Origin: Gallibacterium trehalosifermentans
GTDB taxonomy: Bacteria; Pseudomonadota; Gammaproteobacteria; Enterobacterales; Pasteurellaceae
Assembly (NCBI RefSeq): GCF_042433055.1
Contig: NZ_JBHLWB010000006.1
Span: forward strand, 36,849 to 100,848
Direction of reading: 5' to 3'
Length of the DNA: 64,000 bases
Part shown: in pieces, positions 55,057-63,220 of the stretch
How the letters are laid out: every line of letters begins with the position of its first letter
Position numbering within the stretch: the first letter of the stretch is position 1
Made by a program: the position numbers and the translations under genes
Notes under the pieces: model-generated
What the model was told of the DNA's origin: nothing
What the model saw: the letters and a program-made list of their open reading frames with translations, nothing else
Databases searched by the model: none

Positions 55057-55078
55057 AGGCTTGGTTTAACCCAAGCCT
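55057..55078. terminator. Terminator between fdhE and the GNAT gene
   Basis: AGGCTTGG (55057-55064) and CCAAGCCT (55071-55078) make an eight-pair stem with a six-base loop, followed by TATTTAT. It overlaps the stop codon region of the converging GNAT gene. Confidence 0.8.
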
Positions 55079-55344
55079 TATTTATCTCGTAGTTTCGCTG
55101 CAATATAACTACAACTTGCGGTTAATTTTAGTTGTCGTTGTGTGGTGAAGTCTAATAAAGCTTGGAGTAATTTTTGGGCAATACCTTGATTACGTAAACT
55201 GGGATCAACGAAAGTATGGTTAGCATCTATTGTTTGGGGACTAGTATATTCGTAGCTTAATTCTGCTAATCGTTTATTTTCGATTTGAATGAAAAACGTG
55301 CCACATTGACCATCATCGGTATGTTTGATAGGGTAGTTCATCAT
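55078..55344 (-). CDS. Small GNAT-fold N-acetyltransferase
   Basis: An 88-residue one-domain acetyltransferase of the YjdJ/GNAT_2 type. The acetyl-CoA loop is visible in FVDPSLRNQGIAQKLLQALL, with the R/Q-x-x-G-x-A pattern, and the C-terminal CSYIAAKLRDK matches the usual C-terminal strand and helix. The substrate is unknown. Its ATG overlaps the yacG stop codon (ATGA), so it is co-translated with yacG. Confidence 0.8.
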   Translation of the reverse strand: MMNYPIKHTDDGQCGTFFIQIENKRLAELSYEYTSPQTIDANHTFVDPSLRNQGIAQKLLQALLDFTTQRQLKLTASCSYIAAKLRDK

Positions 55345-55553
55345 TGTAATTTCCCCGTAAATTCATCTATTTCTGTTGTGAAAGGGCTTTCTTCACTTGC
55401 AATTCTTTTTTCTTCCGCAGCCCATTCACCAAGATCAATGAGTTGGCAACGTTTACTGCAAAATGGGCGATAAGGGCTTTCTGCTGACCAGATCACACTT
55501 TTTTTGCAAATCGGGCATGGTACAAAGATTATCTCGTTATCTGTATTTGACAT
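55341..55553 (-). CDS. yacG: DNA gyrase inhibitor YacG (zinc-binding)
   Basis: Small zinc protein that in E. coli binds GyrB and inhibits DNA gyrase. The 70-residue product has the family zinc site C13, C16, C32 and C36 (CPICKK and FCSKRC) followed by IDLGEWAAEEKRI and an acidic tail. It follows coaE by 11 bases on the minus strand, the coaE-yacG order found in many gammaproteobacteria. Confidence 0.92.
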   Translation of the reverse strand: MSNTDNEIIFVPCPICKKSVIWSAESPYRPFCSKRCQLIDLGEWAAEEKRIASEESPFTTEIDEFTGKLQ

Positions 55554-55564
55554 ATGTTTTCCTG

Positions 55565-56173
55565 TTATTGGCTTAATTGTAAATAATATTGATGTAATTT
55601 CATTACTTCATCTTTTAGACAATCTAAATTTTTTTCCAAAGGTTGTTCATTATTAATAATATCATCTGCTTTTGCTAAACGTTGTTGTCGGGAAATCTGC
55701 GATTGCATAATTTTTCGAATTAATGCAGTGCTGTTTTGATCTCGCTGACTAGCGCGTTGTAGTTGTGTTTCTTCGCTGACATCAATCACTAAAATACGGT
55801 TACAGAACGGTTCTAAATGATTTTCAAATAATAAAGGTACGACCCATAACACATAAGGCGCATTAATGCGATGTAATTGTGCGAGCATTTCTGTGCGTAT
55901 AGCAGGGTGTAGCAGATTATTTAGCCAAGTTGTTTGTTCAGGATCTTGAAATACTTTTTGGCGTAATGCTGCACGATTTAATTCACCGTTAGGGAGTAAA
56001 ATTGTTTGACCAAAATGATCTGTTATTTGCTGCAATAGTGGCGAGCCTTTCGCTACAACTTCTCGTGCTACGATGTCTGCATCAACAATGGGAACACCTA
56101 ATTCAGCAAAAAGTGCTGTAATTGTGCTTTTCCCACACCCTATACCACCAGTTAGTCCAACAATGTAAGTCAT
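55565..56173 (-). CDS. coaE: Dephospho-CoA kinase
   Basis: Catalyses the last step of coenzyme A synthesis by phosphorylating dephospho-CoA. The P-loop GGIGCGKS is at residues 9-16, followed by VDADIVAREV and a C-terminal NNEQPLEKNLDCL segment typical of the family. The 202-residue length is usual. It lies 97 bases after pilD on the same strand, the pilD-coaE-yacG order known from H. influenzae and enterobacteria. Confidence 0.95.
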   Translation of the reverse strand: MTYIVGLTGGIGCGKSTITALFAELGVPIVDADIVAREVVAKGSPLLQQITDHFGQTILLPNGELNRAALRQKVFQDPEQTTWLNNLLHPAIRTEMLAQLHRINAPYVLWVVPLLFENHLEPFCNRILVIDVSEETQLQRASQRDQNSTALIRKIMQSQISRQQRLAKADDIINNEQPLEKNLDCLKDEVMKLHQYYLQLSQ

Positions 56174-56269
56174 ATACTCATTAGTAAAAATAAAAGTGCG
56201 CTTTATTATACGCCCTTTCTTTTGAGAGAGGAAAATTTGTTTGATAGATAGAATGATAATAGATATAAG

Positions 56270-56887
56270 TTATTGAAGTAAATATAAAATAAGTGTTGCT
56301 AATATTAAGCCTGGTGCAAAGGGAAGCGCTGGGTTCTTCTTTTTTATGAGTAGGGCATAACTGAGTGTGATTGACGAAGCAATAAGCAGTAGCCAAGGTA
56401 ACCATGTAGGAAGAATAAATAATGCCAATGCAGAAAATAATAAAATATCACCTAACCCTAATTTTTCTTCGCCAAATAAGAAAAAACAAATAAAGTACCC
56501 TGTAATGCTGCTGATAAAAGCAAAGATAAAGCTTATCAGCGCTTGTTCTATAGTTAGGGTTGTAATTTGTAATAGTAAAAAGAAGAAAGCGAGTGTAATG
56601 AGTATATAGCAGTGTAGAACAGAAATCAGGCGATAGCGATAATCAAGGTAAGCAATCGCATAACAGAAGCCGAGTAGAAAATAATAAAGATAGGTGTGCC
56701 ACCATAATGTGGTTGTAAACTGACAACCAGCACTGATGAAGAGATAAATTAGGATATGGAGATAACGATCCGACTTTGGTATTGTAACTGGCGGTAACTC
56801 GTTACCTAATTTTTGCAGCCAACGAGGAAATTGATCTAAATAGTAAATAAAGCCCAGACTGAACAGAATAAGTGAGAGTAAAATCAT
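56270..56887 (-). CDS. pilD: Type IV prepilin peptidase (PilD/HofD)
   Basis: Membrane aspartyl protease that cleaves the leader of type IV pilins such as PilA. The two catalytic aspartates are D82 in AYLDYRYRLI and D147 in KLGLGDILL. About seven membrane helices are visible. At 205 residues it is short, and the N-terminal cysteine-rich region found in many enzymes that also N-methylate the pilin is missing, as in other Pasteurellaceae-type PilD proteins. Its ATG overlaps the pilC stop codon by four bases (ATGA). Confidence 0.88.
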   Translation of the reverse strand: MILLSLILFSLGFIYYLDQFPRWLQKLGNELPPVTIPKSDRYLHILIYLFISAGCQFTTTLWWHTYLYYFLLGFCYAIAYLDYRYRLISVLHCYILITLAFFFLLLQITTLTIEQALISFIFAFISSITGYFICFFLFGEEKLGLGDILLFSALALFILPTWLPWLLLIASSITLSYALLIKKKNPALPFAPGLILATLILYLLQ

Positions 56888-58086
56888 AAAATAATATTTC
56901 CTAAATTAAAGATAGGTAGATACATTCCCACGATAATGACGCCAATAATGCTTCCAATCACTAGCATTAACAAGGGTTCCAGTAATTTTGCAAACAGATC
57001 GATTTGTGTTGATAGCTGTTGTTGAGCTTGAGTAGCAAGATAATTTAATGTATGACTTAACTTACCGCTATTTTCACCAATAATTAGCATTTGCCGTGTT
57101 TGTAACGCAATAAAATGATGGCTTAATCCATCAGAAAAACGTAAACCTTGTTGTAATGCAGTTAAGCATTGTCGAGCTTCTTTTTCTAGTAGGCTGTTTT
57201 TTTTCGTAGTCAGTAAGGATTGTTGCGGTAGAAATGTCATCAGACTTTGTTGTAGTGTGATACCTGCTTGTAGCATTGTAGCAAGGATTGAGAAAAAATG
57301 AATTGCTTGAATATTAAGATAAAGTTTTTGGATAGCTGGAATGACGCAAATGAGTTTTAGTAAGATTGTTTTAAATGCAGGAAAACGTGCGTAACTTATG
57401 TAGCACAGCATGATGATGAAACATAATAAGCCAAAAATAAACCATAAATAGTGCTGTAAAAAAGCGGAAATATCCATTAAAAATTGGGTGAGAAATGGTA
57501 AAGCTTGTTGCTGTTGAGCATAGAGATCAGCAAAAGTCGGCACAATAAAAAGCAGTAAAAAGAGGGTTAAGGTGAGCGAAATCACTAGCATCATCAGCGG
57601 GTAGAATAAGATTTTTTTGATTTGTTGGCGTAGCTGCTGTTGATGTTTTTTCTGATCGGCTAATTGTTGAATAACACTTGCAAGCTGTCCACTTTGTTCG
57701 CCACTGTATAATAATTGCCATTCATGTGGTGAGAGTAGTTTCTTTTCCGCTTGTAAGGCGTGAGAGAGAGGTAATCCGATATTTAAGGTATGTAGGCACT
57801 GTTTTAAGAGCTGGTAAATAGCTTGGTGAGTGCAATGTTCTTGTAATAATTGCAACGCTTGTTTTAATGGGACCTCTGCTTGCAGTAATAAGGCAAGTTG
57901 TAATAAAAATTCACTTTGTTGTGTTAGGGTAAGTCGAGATGAAAACTGCCAGTTTTTTGCGAGAGATGTAACCATAATACCTTGTTGAAATAAGCGTTGT
58001 CTCGCTTGCGGTGGATTATCAGCAATAATGCTACCTTTGATACGATTCTGAAAACGATCTTGCCCTCGCCAATTATATTTCGCCAT
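56884..58086 (-). CDS. pilC: Type IV pilus assembly platform protein PilC (HofC)
   Basis: Inner-membrane platform of the competence pseudopilus, in the GspF family. The 400-residue protein has two cytoplasmic T2SSF domains, each followed by membrane helices (about 165-185, 210-232 and 370-392). The conserved QLALLLQAEVPLKQALQLL and SGEQSGQL blocks recur as LATMLQAGITLQQSL and IGENSGKL in the second half. It overlaps pilB by 14 bases and pilD by four, which indicates tight coupling. Confidence 0.92.
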   Translation of the reverse strand: MAKYNWRGQDRFQNRIKGSIIADNPPQARQRLFQQGIMVTSLAKNWQFSSRLTLTQQSEFLLQLALLLQAEVPLKQALQLLQEHCTHQAIYQLLKQCLHTLNIGLPLSHALQAEKKLLSPHEWQLLYSGEQSGQLASVIQQLADQKKHQQQLRQQIKKILFYPLMMLVISLTLTLFLLLFIVPTFADLYAQQQQALPFLTQFLMDISAFLQHYLWFIFGLLCFIIMLCYISYARFPAFKTILLKLICVIPAIQKLYLNIQAIHFFSILATMLQAGITLQQSLMTFLPQQSLLTTKKNSLLEKEARQCLTALQQGLRFSDGLSHHFIALQTRQMLIIGENSGKLSHTLNYLATQAQQQLSTQIDLFAKLLEPLLMLVIGSIIGVIIVGMYLPIFNLGNIIL

Positions 58087-59488
58087 TTAATAATTCCTCT
58101 TTGCCAAGTACCCGTTCTAACTCAGCATGAGTAGTAATGTGTTGTTGTAACTTTTCTTGAGCTGCTGCAAAAAGTGTTGGGTAATCGGTAATATATTGAT
58201 CTTGTTGGTAATGCAGAAGTTGAAAAATGCCAGTACGCCCATGATACCCATCAACACAGTGGCAATCAGCGGTTTGCGTGTGGCAAGTTTGGCAGCGTTT
58301 TCTTACTAAACGCTGAGCGATCACTAATTGCAAGGCATTAGCCAGTTCATGTTGCGCTATACCAAGTTGTTGTAAGCGAGAAACTGCACCTAAAGCGGTA
58401 TTGGTATGTAAAGTGGATAAAACGAGATGTCCTGTTTGTGCTGCACGCAAAGCGATTTCGGCTGTTTCTTGATCGCGAATTTCACCAACCATAATGACAT
58501 CAGGATCTTGTCGTAAAAAGCTACGTAATAGTGTGGCGAAATCTAAGCCAATTAAAGGATTGACTTGCGTTTGGATAATGCCATCTAACTGTAATTCAAT
58601 CGGATCTTCAGCGGTTAAAATATGGCGACTCTCTTGATTAAGGCGATGTAAACCACTGTATAACGTTAAACTTTTTCCACTGCCAGTTGGACCTGTAACC
58701 AGAATTAACCCTTGTGGTTGAGAGAGAGCTTGTGCAAAGAGAAAAGCTTGCTTAGTGGTCATGCCTAATTCAGTAAAATCAGCAAAAACAGGGGTGTTAG
58801 GCTGCAAGCGTAAGACAATTTTTTCTCCATATTGTGTCGGTAAGGAAGATAAACGAATATCTAAGGTTTCACCAAAGGTTGTTTGAAAGCGAAAACGTCC
58901 ATCTTGTGGTAAACGTAATTCATTAATGTCTAAACGTGCTAATAGTTTTAAGCGAGCATTCAAACGTTGTCCAATGTGCAGTGAGAGATTATCTTGTTTG
59001 TGTAATACGCCATCAATCCGAAAACGAATTTGAAAATATTTTTGTAAAGGTTCAAGATGAATATCAGATGCAGATAGTTGTAACCCTTGTTCTAATAAGT
59101 GGTTAAATAATTGAATCAGTGGCTCATTTGCTGTGCTTGTTGTGGTTTCTTCCGTGAAACTTGTTGTGGTGGTGGCATATTGTTGTAACGTGGTTTCCTG
59201 AAGATTAGGGGTATCGACTGCGTTACGCATAGATTGTAATAATTGTTTGAGAGCATATTGTCCAATCACTACAGGCTCAACAGGTTTACCACATAAGAAA
59301 GAAAATGCCTCACAGGCAGCGATATTGTCTAACGACTCTACCGCTAACCATAATTGTTGTTGATCTTCTTGAATCGGTACCGCTAAGTAACGCAGCAATA
59401 ACTCATATTTTGCTTGATTTTTCTGCCATTGTTGATCTGAAATTTCAAAAACTGTTTGTTGATCTAACGATGTTATTTGATAAGGCAT
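58073..59488 (-). CDS. pilB: Type IV pilus assembly ATPase PilB (HofB)
   Basis: Hexameric GspE-type ATPase that powers pilus extension for DNA uptake. Walker A GPTGSGKS is at residues 266-273; the Asp box (LTAEDPIELQL), Walker B (DVIMVGEIRD) and His box (GHLVLSTLHTNTA) follow. A C-terminal zinc site is seen in CQTCHTQTADCHC. The 471-residue length lacks a large N-terminal MshEN domain, which is normal for the Pasteurellaceae protein. The start overlaps the pilA stop codon by one base (TAATG). Confidence 0.95.
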   Translation of the reverse strand: MPYQITSLDQQTVFEISDQQWQKNQAKYELLLRYLAVPIQEDQQQLWLAVESLDNIAACEAFSFLCGKPVEPVVIGQYALKQLLQSMRNAVDTPNLQETTLQQYATTTTSFTEETTTSTANEPLIQLFNHLLEQGLQLSASDIHLEPLQKYFQIRFRIDGVLHKQDNLSLHIGQRLNARLKLLARLDINELRLPQDGRFRFQTTFGETLDIRLSSLPTQYGEKIVLRLQPNTPVFADFTELGMTTKQAFLFAQALSQPQGLILVTGPTGSGKSLTLYSGLHRLNQESRHILTAEDPIELQLDGIIQTQVNPLIGLDFATLLRSFLRQDPDVIMVGEIRDQETAEIALRAAQTGHLVLSTLHTNTALGAVSRLQQLGIAQHELANALQLVIAQRLVRKRCQTCHTQTADCHCVDGYHGRTGIFQLLHYQQDQYITDYPTLFAAAQEKLQQHITTHAELERVLGKEELLNGEI

Positions 59489-59955
59489 TAGTTACTTCCT
59501 GCTGTTGTTTGGCAAAATCCTGCAGGGAAAAGTCCACTGTCGCCAGTACATCTAATTGTCCATTCAATTAGCCCATTTTGAGCATTATCATTAGGCGTCA
59601 TGGTGTAAGAGATATTTTCTAATGAACCTTTTCCTGATACAGAAATCACACCAGCATTAACAGAAATATCATTTAAATATTTAAATTTGCTCATATCATT
59701 CGGTTTATTTTGAATACCATTTTGCCCAGCGGAACATTGTGATTTGGCGGACGCGTTATAGATACAGAGTTCAACTTCGGCTTTATAAGGGGCTGAGGCT
59801 TGAATCAATTCGGAAATTGCTGCTTTTTTGGTATAACTTTGATAAGAGGGAATCGCAATCGTAGCAAGAACGGCAATAATAGCAATGACCATCATTAGTT
59901 CAATAAGGGTAAAGCCAGCATAAAAAGATTTTAATAATTTAGAACGTGTTAGCAT
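59488..59955 (-). CDS. pilA: Type IV major pilin PilA (competence)
   Basis: Pilin subunit of the DNA-uptake pilus. The short basic leader ends at G14, and the mature protein begins FTLIELMMVIAIIAVLATIAIP, shown here only in part as FTLIELMMVIAI, with E19 (Glu5 of the mature form) intact. The globular domain has cysteines in ELCIYN, SQCSAG, IRCTG and GFCQT, the last two closing the C-terminal disulfide loop. GAGGAG precedes the ATG. It heads pilABCD, is divergent from ampD, and a CRP-S-like site lies 77 bases upstream, so it probably belongs to the Sxy-CRP competence regulon. Confidence 0.95.
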   Translation of the reverse strand: MLTRSKLLKSFYAGFTLIELMMVIAIIAVLATIAIPSYQSYTKKAAISELIQASAPYKAEVELCIYNASAKSQCSAGQNGIQNKPNDMSKFKYLNDISVNAGVISVSGKGSLENISYTMTPNDNAQNGLIEWTIRCTGDSGLFPAGFCQTTAGSN

Positions 59956-60031
59956 AAATAACTCCTCATAGAAAAAAGATAGTCAGAAAAATGACAGAAA
60001 TTGCTTTAATTACCGAAAGAATTGTTACACT

Positions 60032-60053
60032 ATTGTGAGTTAGATCGAAAAAA
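60032..60053. promoter_or_regulatory. CRP-S (competence) site between pilA and ampD
   Basis: TGTGA (60034-60038), six bases, then TCGAA (60045-60049) fits the CRP pattern TGTGA-N6-TCACA with a changed second half. H. influenzae competence genes carry such Sxy-dependent CRP-S sites, including one between pilA and ampD. The site is 77 bases from the pilA start and 10 bases from the ampD start. Confidence 0.65.
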
Positions 60054-60062
60054 GAGAATTTT

Positions 60063-60638
60063 ATGTATCAAATTAAACAAGGAGTCATACAAAATGTGGC
60101 ACAAATCCCATCGCCACATTTTGATCAACGACCTGATCCGCAAGAAATTTCATTATTAGTGATTCATTATATTAGTCTGCCACCAGAGCAATTTTGTGGT
60201 AACTATATTGATGATTTTTTTCAAGGAAAATTAGATCCAACGATTCACCCCTATTTTGCAGAAATTTATCAGCAGCGTGTTTCTGCACACTGTTTAATTC
60301 GGCGAAATGGTGAGATAAAGCAATATGTTAATTTGAATGATCGAGCTTGGCACGCTGGTTTATCACAGTTTCAAGGTCGTGAGAAATGCAATGATTTCTC
60401 GATTGGTATTGAGTTGGAGGGAAGTAATGAGCAACCATTTACCCCTTTACAATATCAAGTACTTATTGAGTTGACAAAATCAATTATGCAGAGCTATCCA
60501 TTAATTACTTTGGAACGGATTGTTGGACATTGTGATATTTCACCAGGGCGTAAGATCGACCCAGGGCAATATTTTGATTGGGATTATTATTATCAACGAC
60601 TTGCCTTTAGGAAAATGAAAGGTAAAAAGATTTTCTGA
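60063..60638 (+). CDS. ampD: 1,6-anhydro-N-acetylmuramyl-L-alanine amidase AmpD
   Basis: Cytoplasmic zinc amidase of peptidoglycan recycling that cleaves the peptide from anhydro-muropeptides. H35 (in LLVIHYISL), H156 and D166 (in IVGHCDISPGRKIDPG) are the zinc ligands and E119 (GIELEG) the catalytic base, in register with E. coli AmpD (H34, H154, D164, E116). The 191-residue length is normal. AGAG precedes the ATG. Where AmpC beta-lactamase is present, loss of AmpD induces it; no such gene is seen here. Confidence 0.95.
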   Translation: MYQIKQGVIQNVAQIPSPHFDQRPDPQEISLLVIHYISLPPEQFCGNYIDDFFQGKLDPTIHPYFAEIYQQRVSAHCLIRRNGEIKQYVNLNDRAWHAGLSQFQGREKCNDFSIGIELEGSNEQPFTPLQYQVLIELTKSIMQSYPLITLERIVGHCDISPGRKIDPGQYFDWDYYYQRLAFRKMKGKKIF

Positions 60639-60694
60639 TCACAAAGGATCTTGTTTATAATGATTTCCACTCAGGTAGTTGATTTTTTTACTTT

Positions 60695-62086
60695 ATGTTT
60701 TTTCATCTAAAAGCACAATTACAGCATTTACAGCGTTATCTTAAACACAAAGGGCATCAAACATCTCGTCTTTCAAGGAAAAGTATTGAGTTTATTTGTT
60801 TACTATCAGGTGCTTTACTCGTTGCTCTTGTTTCTTGGGGCTTTGCTACCTTAGTTGAGCTGGGGTTAGAAATTAATATCTTTTTAGTTCATCTTCACCC
60901 TTTGGTGGCATGGATATTATTACCATTTGGTATGGCGATTTTAGCTTGGTTTACACAACGATTTACCCCCTATGTTGCGGGTAGTGGCATTCCACAAGTG
61001 ATTGCAGCGATTGCATTGCCACATGGTAAACCAAAAGAAATGTTAGTAAATCTTGCCCAAACAGTGTGGAAGATCCCTTTAACTTTTTTAGCAATGTGTT
61101 GTGGTGCGTCCGTAGGGCGTGAGGGACCATCAGTACAAGTCGGGGCTGCCGTCATGTTGTTCTGGGGTAAATTTTGTCGTAAATATAATCTCGCTTTTAA
61201 AGGACTTAGCTATAACGAACTCATCGCTACAGGGGCTGCTGGAGGTTTAGCTGCGGCGTTTAACGCACCATTGGCAGGCGTCATTTTTGCTATTGAAGAG
61301 ATTGGTCGTGGTGCACCTTTACGTTGGGAGCGTCGGGTTTTACTTGGGGTATTATCTGCAGGGTTCATGTTAGTGTTGATTCAAGGCAATAACCCTTATT
61401 TTCCCCGTTATATGGGAGCAGATATTGTTGAAAATGTTGTGTTATGGCTAGTGGTGTGTGCCGTTATTTGTGGTTTTTTAGGGGGATTATTTGCTCGCAT
61501 GTTAGCAAAAGGATTAGCAGCATATTTACCCACATTTATGCGCGGTTTTGTACGGCGACACCCAATTATTATGGCGTTTGGATTAGGCGTTTTATTAGCA
61601 GCATTAGGTACATTAACTCATCATCAAACCTATGGTACGGGGTATACAGTTGTTACCCAAGCCATTAATGATCAAGCCTTAGATCTTTCATTAGGAATCA
61701 GTAAATTATTGGCAACAGTATTTACCTATTGGACAGGCATTGCAGGTGGAATTTTTACGCCAGCACTCACTACTGGTGCTGCAATAGGTAGTAATATTTG
61801 GCAGCTCACGGGCGGTATCGTTGATCAACGTTTTCTAGTGTTATTATCAATGGCGGCATTTTTGGCTGGTACAACACAATCGCCAGTAACTTCTAGTGTT
61901 ATTGTTATGGAAATGACAGGAAGTCAACCAGAATTAGTATGGTTATTAGCTATAAGTTTGATAGCATCTGTTGTTTCACGACAAATTTGCCCTAAACCGT
62001 TTTATCATTTTGCAGCAGGGCGTTTTCGTCAGCGGATACAAGAACAAATTAATCAAGAACAACAAAAATTATATGACAATAAATAA
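60695..62086 (+). CDS. clcA: ClC-family chloride/proton antiporter
   Basis: Membrane exchanger of chloride for protons, which can support extreme acid resistance. The 463-residue protein has about 17 helical segments and the ClC anion-path motifs GSGIPQ, GREGPSVQ with the gating glutamate, and GIFTPAL. FAIEEIGRG has the position of the internal proton glutamate (E203 in E. coli ClcA). The TATAAT at 60656-60661 may be its -10 box. No strong ribosome site is seen before the ATG. The gene end overlaps the dusA start by 14 bases. ClcA is the best fit; ClcB cannot be fully excluded. Confidence 0.85.
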   Translation: MFFHLKAQLQHLQRYLKHKGHQTSRLSRKSIEFICLLSGALLVALVSWGFATLVELGLEINIFLVHLHPLVAWILLPFGMAILAWFTQRFTPYVAGSGIPQVIAAIALPHGKPKEMLVNLAQTVWKIPLTFLAMCCGASVGREGPSVQVGAAVMLFWGKFCRKYNLAFKGLSYNELIATGAAGGLAAAFNAPLAGVIFAIEEIGRGAPLRWERRVLLGVLSAGFMLVLIQGNNPYFPRYMGADIVENVVLWLVVCAVICGFLGGLFARMLAKGLAAYLPTFMRGFVRRHPIIMAFGLGVLLAALGTLTHHQTYGTGYTVVTQAINDQALDLSLGISKLLATVFTYWTGIAGGIFTPALTTGAAIGSNIWQLTGGIVDQRFLVLLSMAAFLAGTTQSPVTSSVIVMEMTGSQPELVWLLAISLIASVVSRQICPKPFYHFAAGRFRQRIQEQINQEQQKLYDNK

Positions 62087-63053
62087 TCAATTCTATCGAG
62101 GACGTTTTTCGGTAGCGCCAATGTTAGATTGGACTACTCGACATTGTCGTTTTTTTCATCGTCAGTTTAGTCGTCATAGTTTACTTTATACTGAAATGAT
62201 TACTGCGCCAGCAATTATCTATGCAAAATATGACCATTTAGTTTTTCAACCAGAAGAGTTACCTGTGGCGTTACAATTAGGGGGGAGCGACCCTCAGCAA
62301 TTAGCTCATTGTGCTAAGTTAGCAGAACAACGAGGTTATAGTGAAATTAATCTCAATGTGGGCTGTCCTTCCGATCGGGTGCAAAATGGTTTTTTTGGTG
62401 CATGTTTGATGGCAAAAGCGGATTTAGTCGCAGAATGTGTTGATGCAATGCAGAAAGTCGTGCAGATTCCCGTAACCGTTAAAACACGTATTGGTATTGA
62501 TGATTTCGATAGCTATGAATTTTTATATCAGTTTATTGAGAAAGTTGCTAATACGGGGTGTCAAGATTTTATTATTCATGCACGTAAAGCGTGGCTATCA
62601 GGATTAAGTCCAAAGGAAAATCGAGAAATTCCACCATTAGATTATGCGCGAGTTTATCAACTAAAACGTGATTTCCCACAGCTTAAGATAAGTATTAATG
62701 GTGGCATTAAAACGATTGCAGAGATGAAAAAACATCTGCAATTTGTTGATGGCGTGATGGTGGGAAGAGAAGTCTATCAGAATCCTGCTCTATTAGGTTT
62801 GATCGATCAAGCCTTATTTGATGAAGTGGCTGCGATTGTTAGCCCGATTGAGGCGGTTGAGAAGATGTTCCCTTATATTGAGCAAGAACTTTCGCAAGGT
62901 ACCCCTTTAGGACAAATTACCCGTCATATGTTAGGGGCTTTTCAAAATGTACGAGGCGCAAGACAGTGGCGACGACATCTAAGTGAAAATGCACATAAAG
63001 CAAATGCTGGTATTGAAGTATTGCAGCAAGCGTTAAACTTTGTGAAGGGATAA
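62073..63053 (+). CDS. dusA: tRNA-dihydrouridine(20/20a) synthase DusA
   Basis: FMN-dependent enzyme that reduces uridine 20 and 20a in the tRNA D-loop. The ATG at 62073 gives 326 residues, and the sequence tracks E. coli DusA closely: RFSVAPMLDWTTRHCR, ALQLGGSDP, EINLNVGCPSDRVQNG with catalytic C98, IIHARKAWLSGLSPKENRE and SINGGIKT (FMN). The frame extends upstream to 61971 inside clcA, but the homology starts at the chosen codon. It overlaps the clcA end by 14 bases. No clear terminator is seen before the transketolase gene. Confidence 0.93.
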   Translation: MTINNQFYRGRFSVAPMLDWTTRHCRFFHRQFSRHSLLYTEMITAPAIIYAKYDHLVFQPEELPVALQLGGSDPQQLAHCAKLAEQRGYSEINLNVGCPSDRVQNGFFGACLMAKADLVAECVDAMQKVVQIPVTVKTRIGIDDFDSYEFLYQFIEKVANTGCQDFIIHARKAWLSGLSPKENREIPPLDYARVYQLKRDFPQLKISINGGIKTIAEMKKHLQFVDGVMVGREVYQNPALLGLIDQALFDEVAAIVSPIEAVEKMFPYIEQELSQGTPLGQITRHMLGAFQNVRGARQWRRHLSENAHKANAGIEVLQQALNFVKG

Positions 63054-63220
63054 TCTTTCCTCAAGGTGGGATCAAGGATTTAAAGCATTTTTCACTATGA
63101 AGATTTTTACTAGAGAAATAGTTAGTTTTTATCAAAGTAATTCACTTTTTCTTAAGTAAAATAGAGTAGAATATCAGAGTTTATTTAACTTAAATTCTCA
63201 TAAAAAGAAGGAGAAAATTA

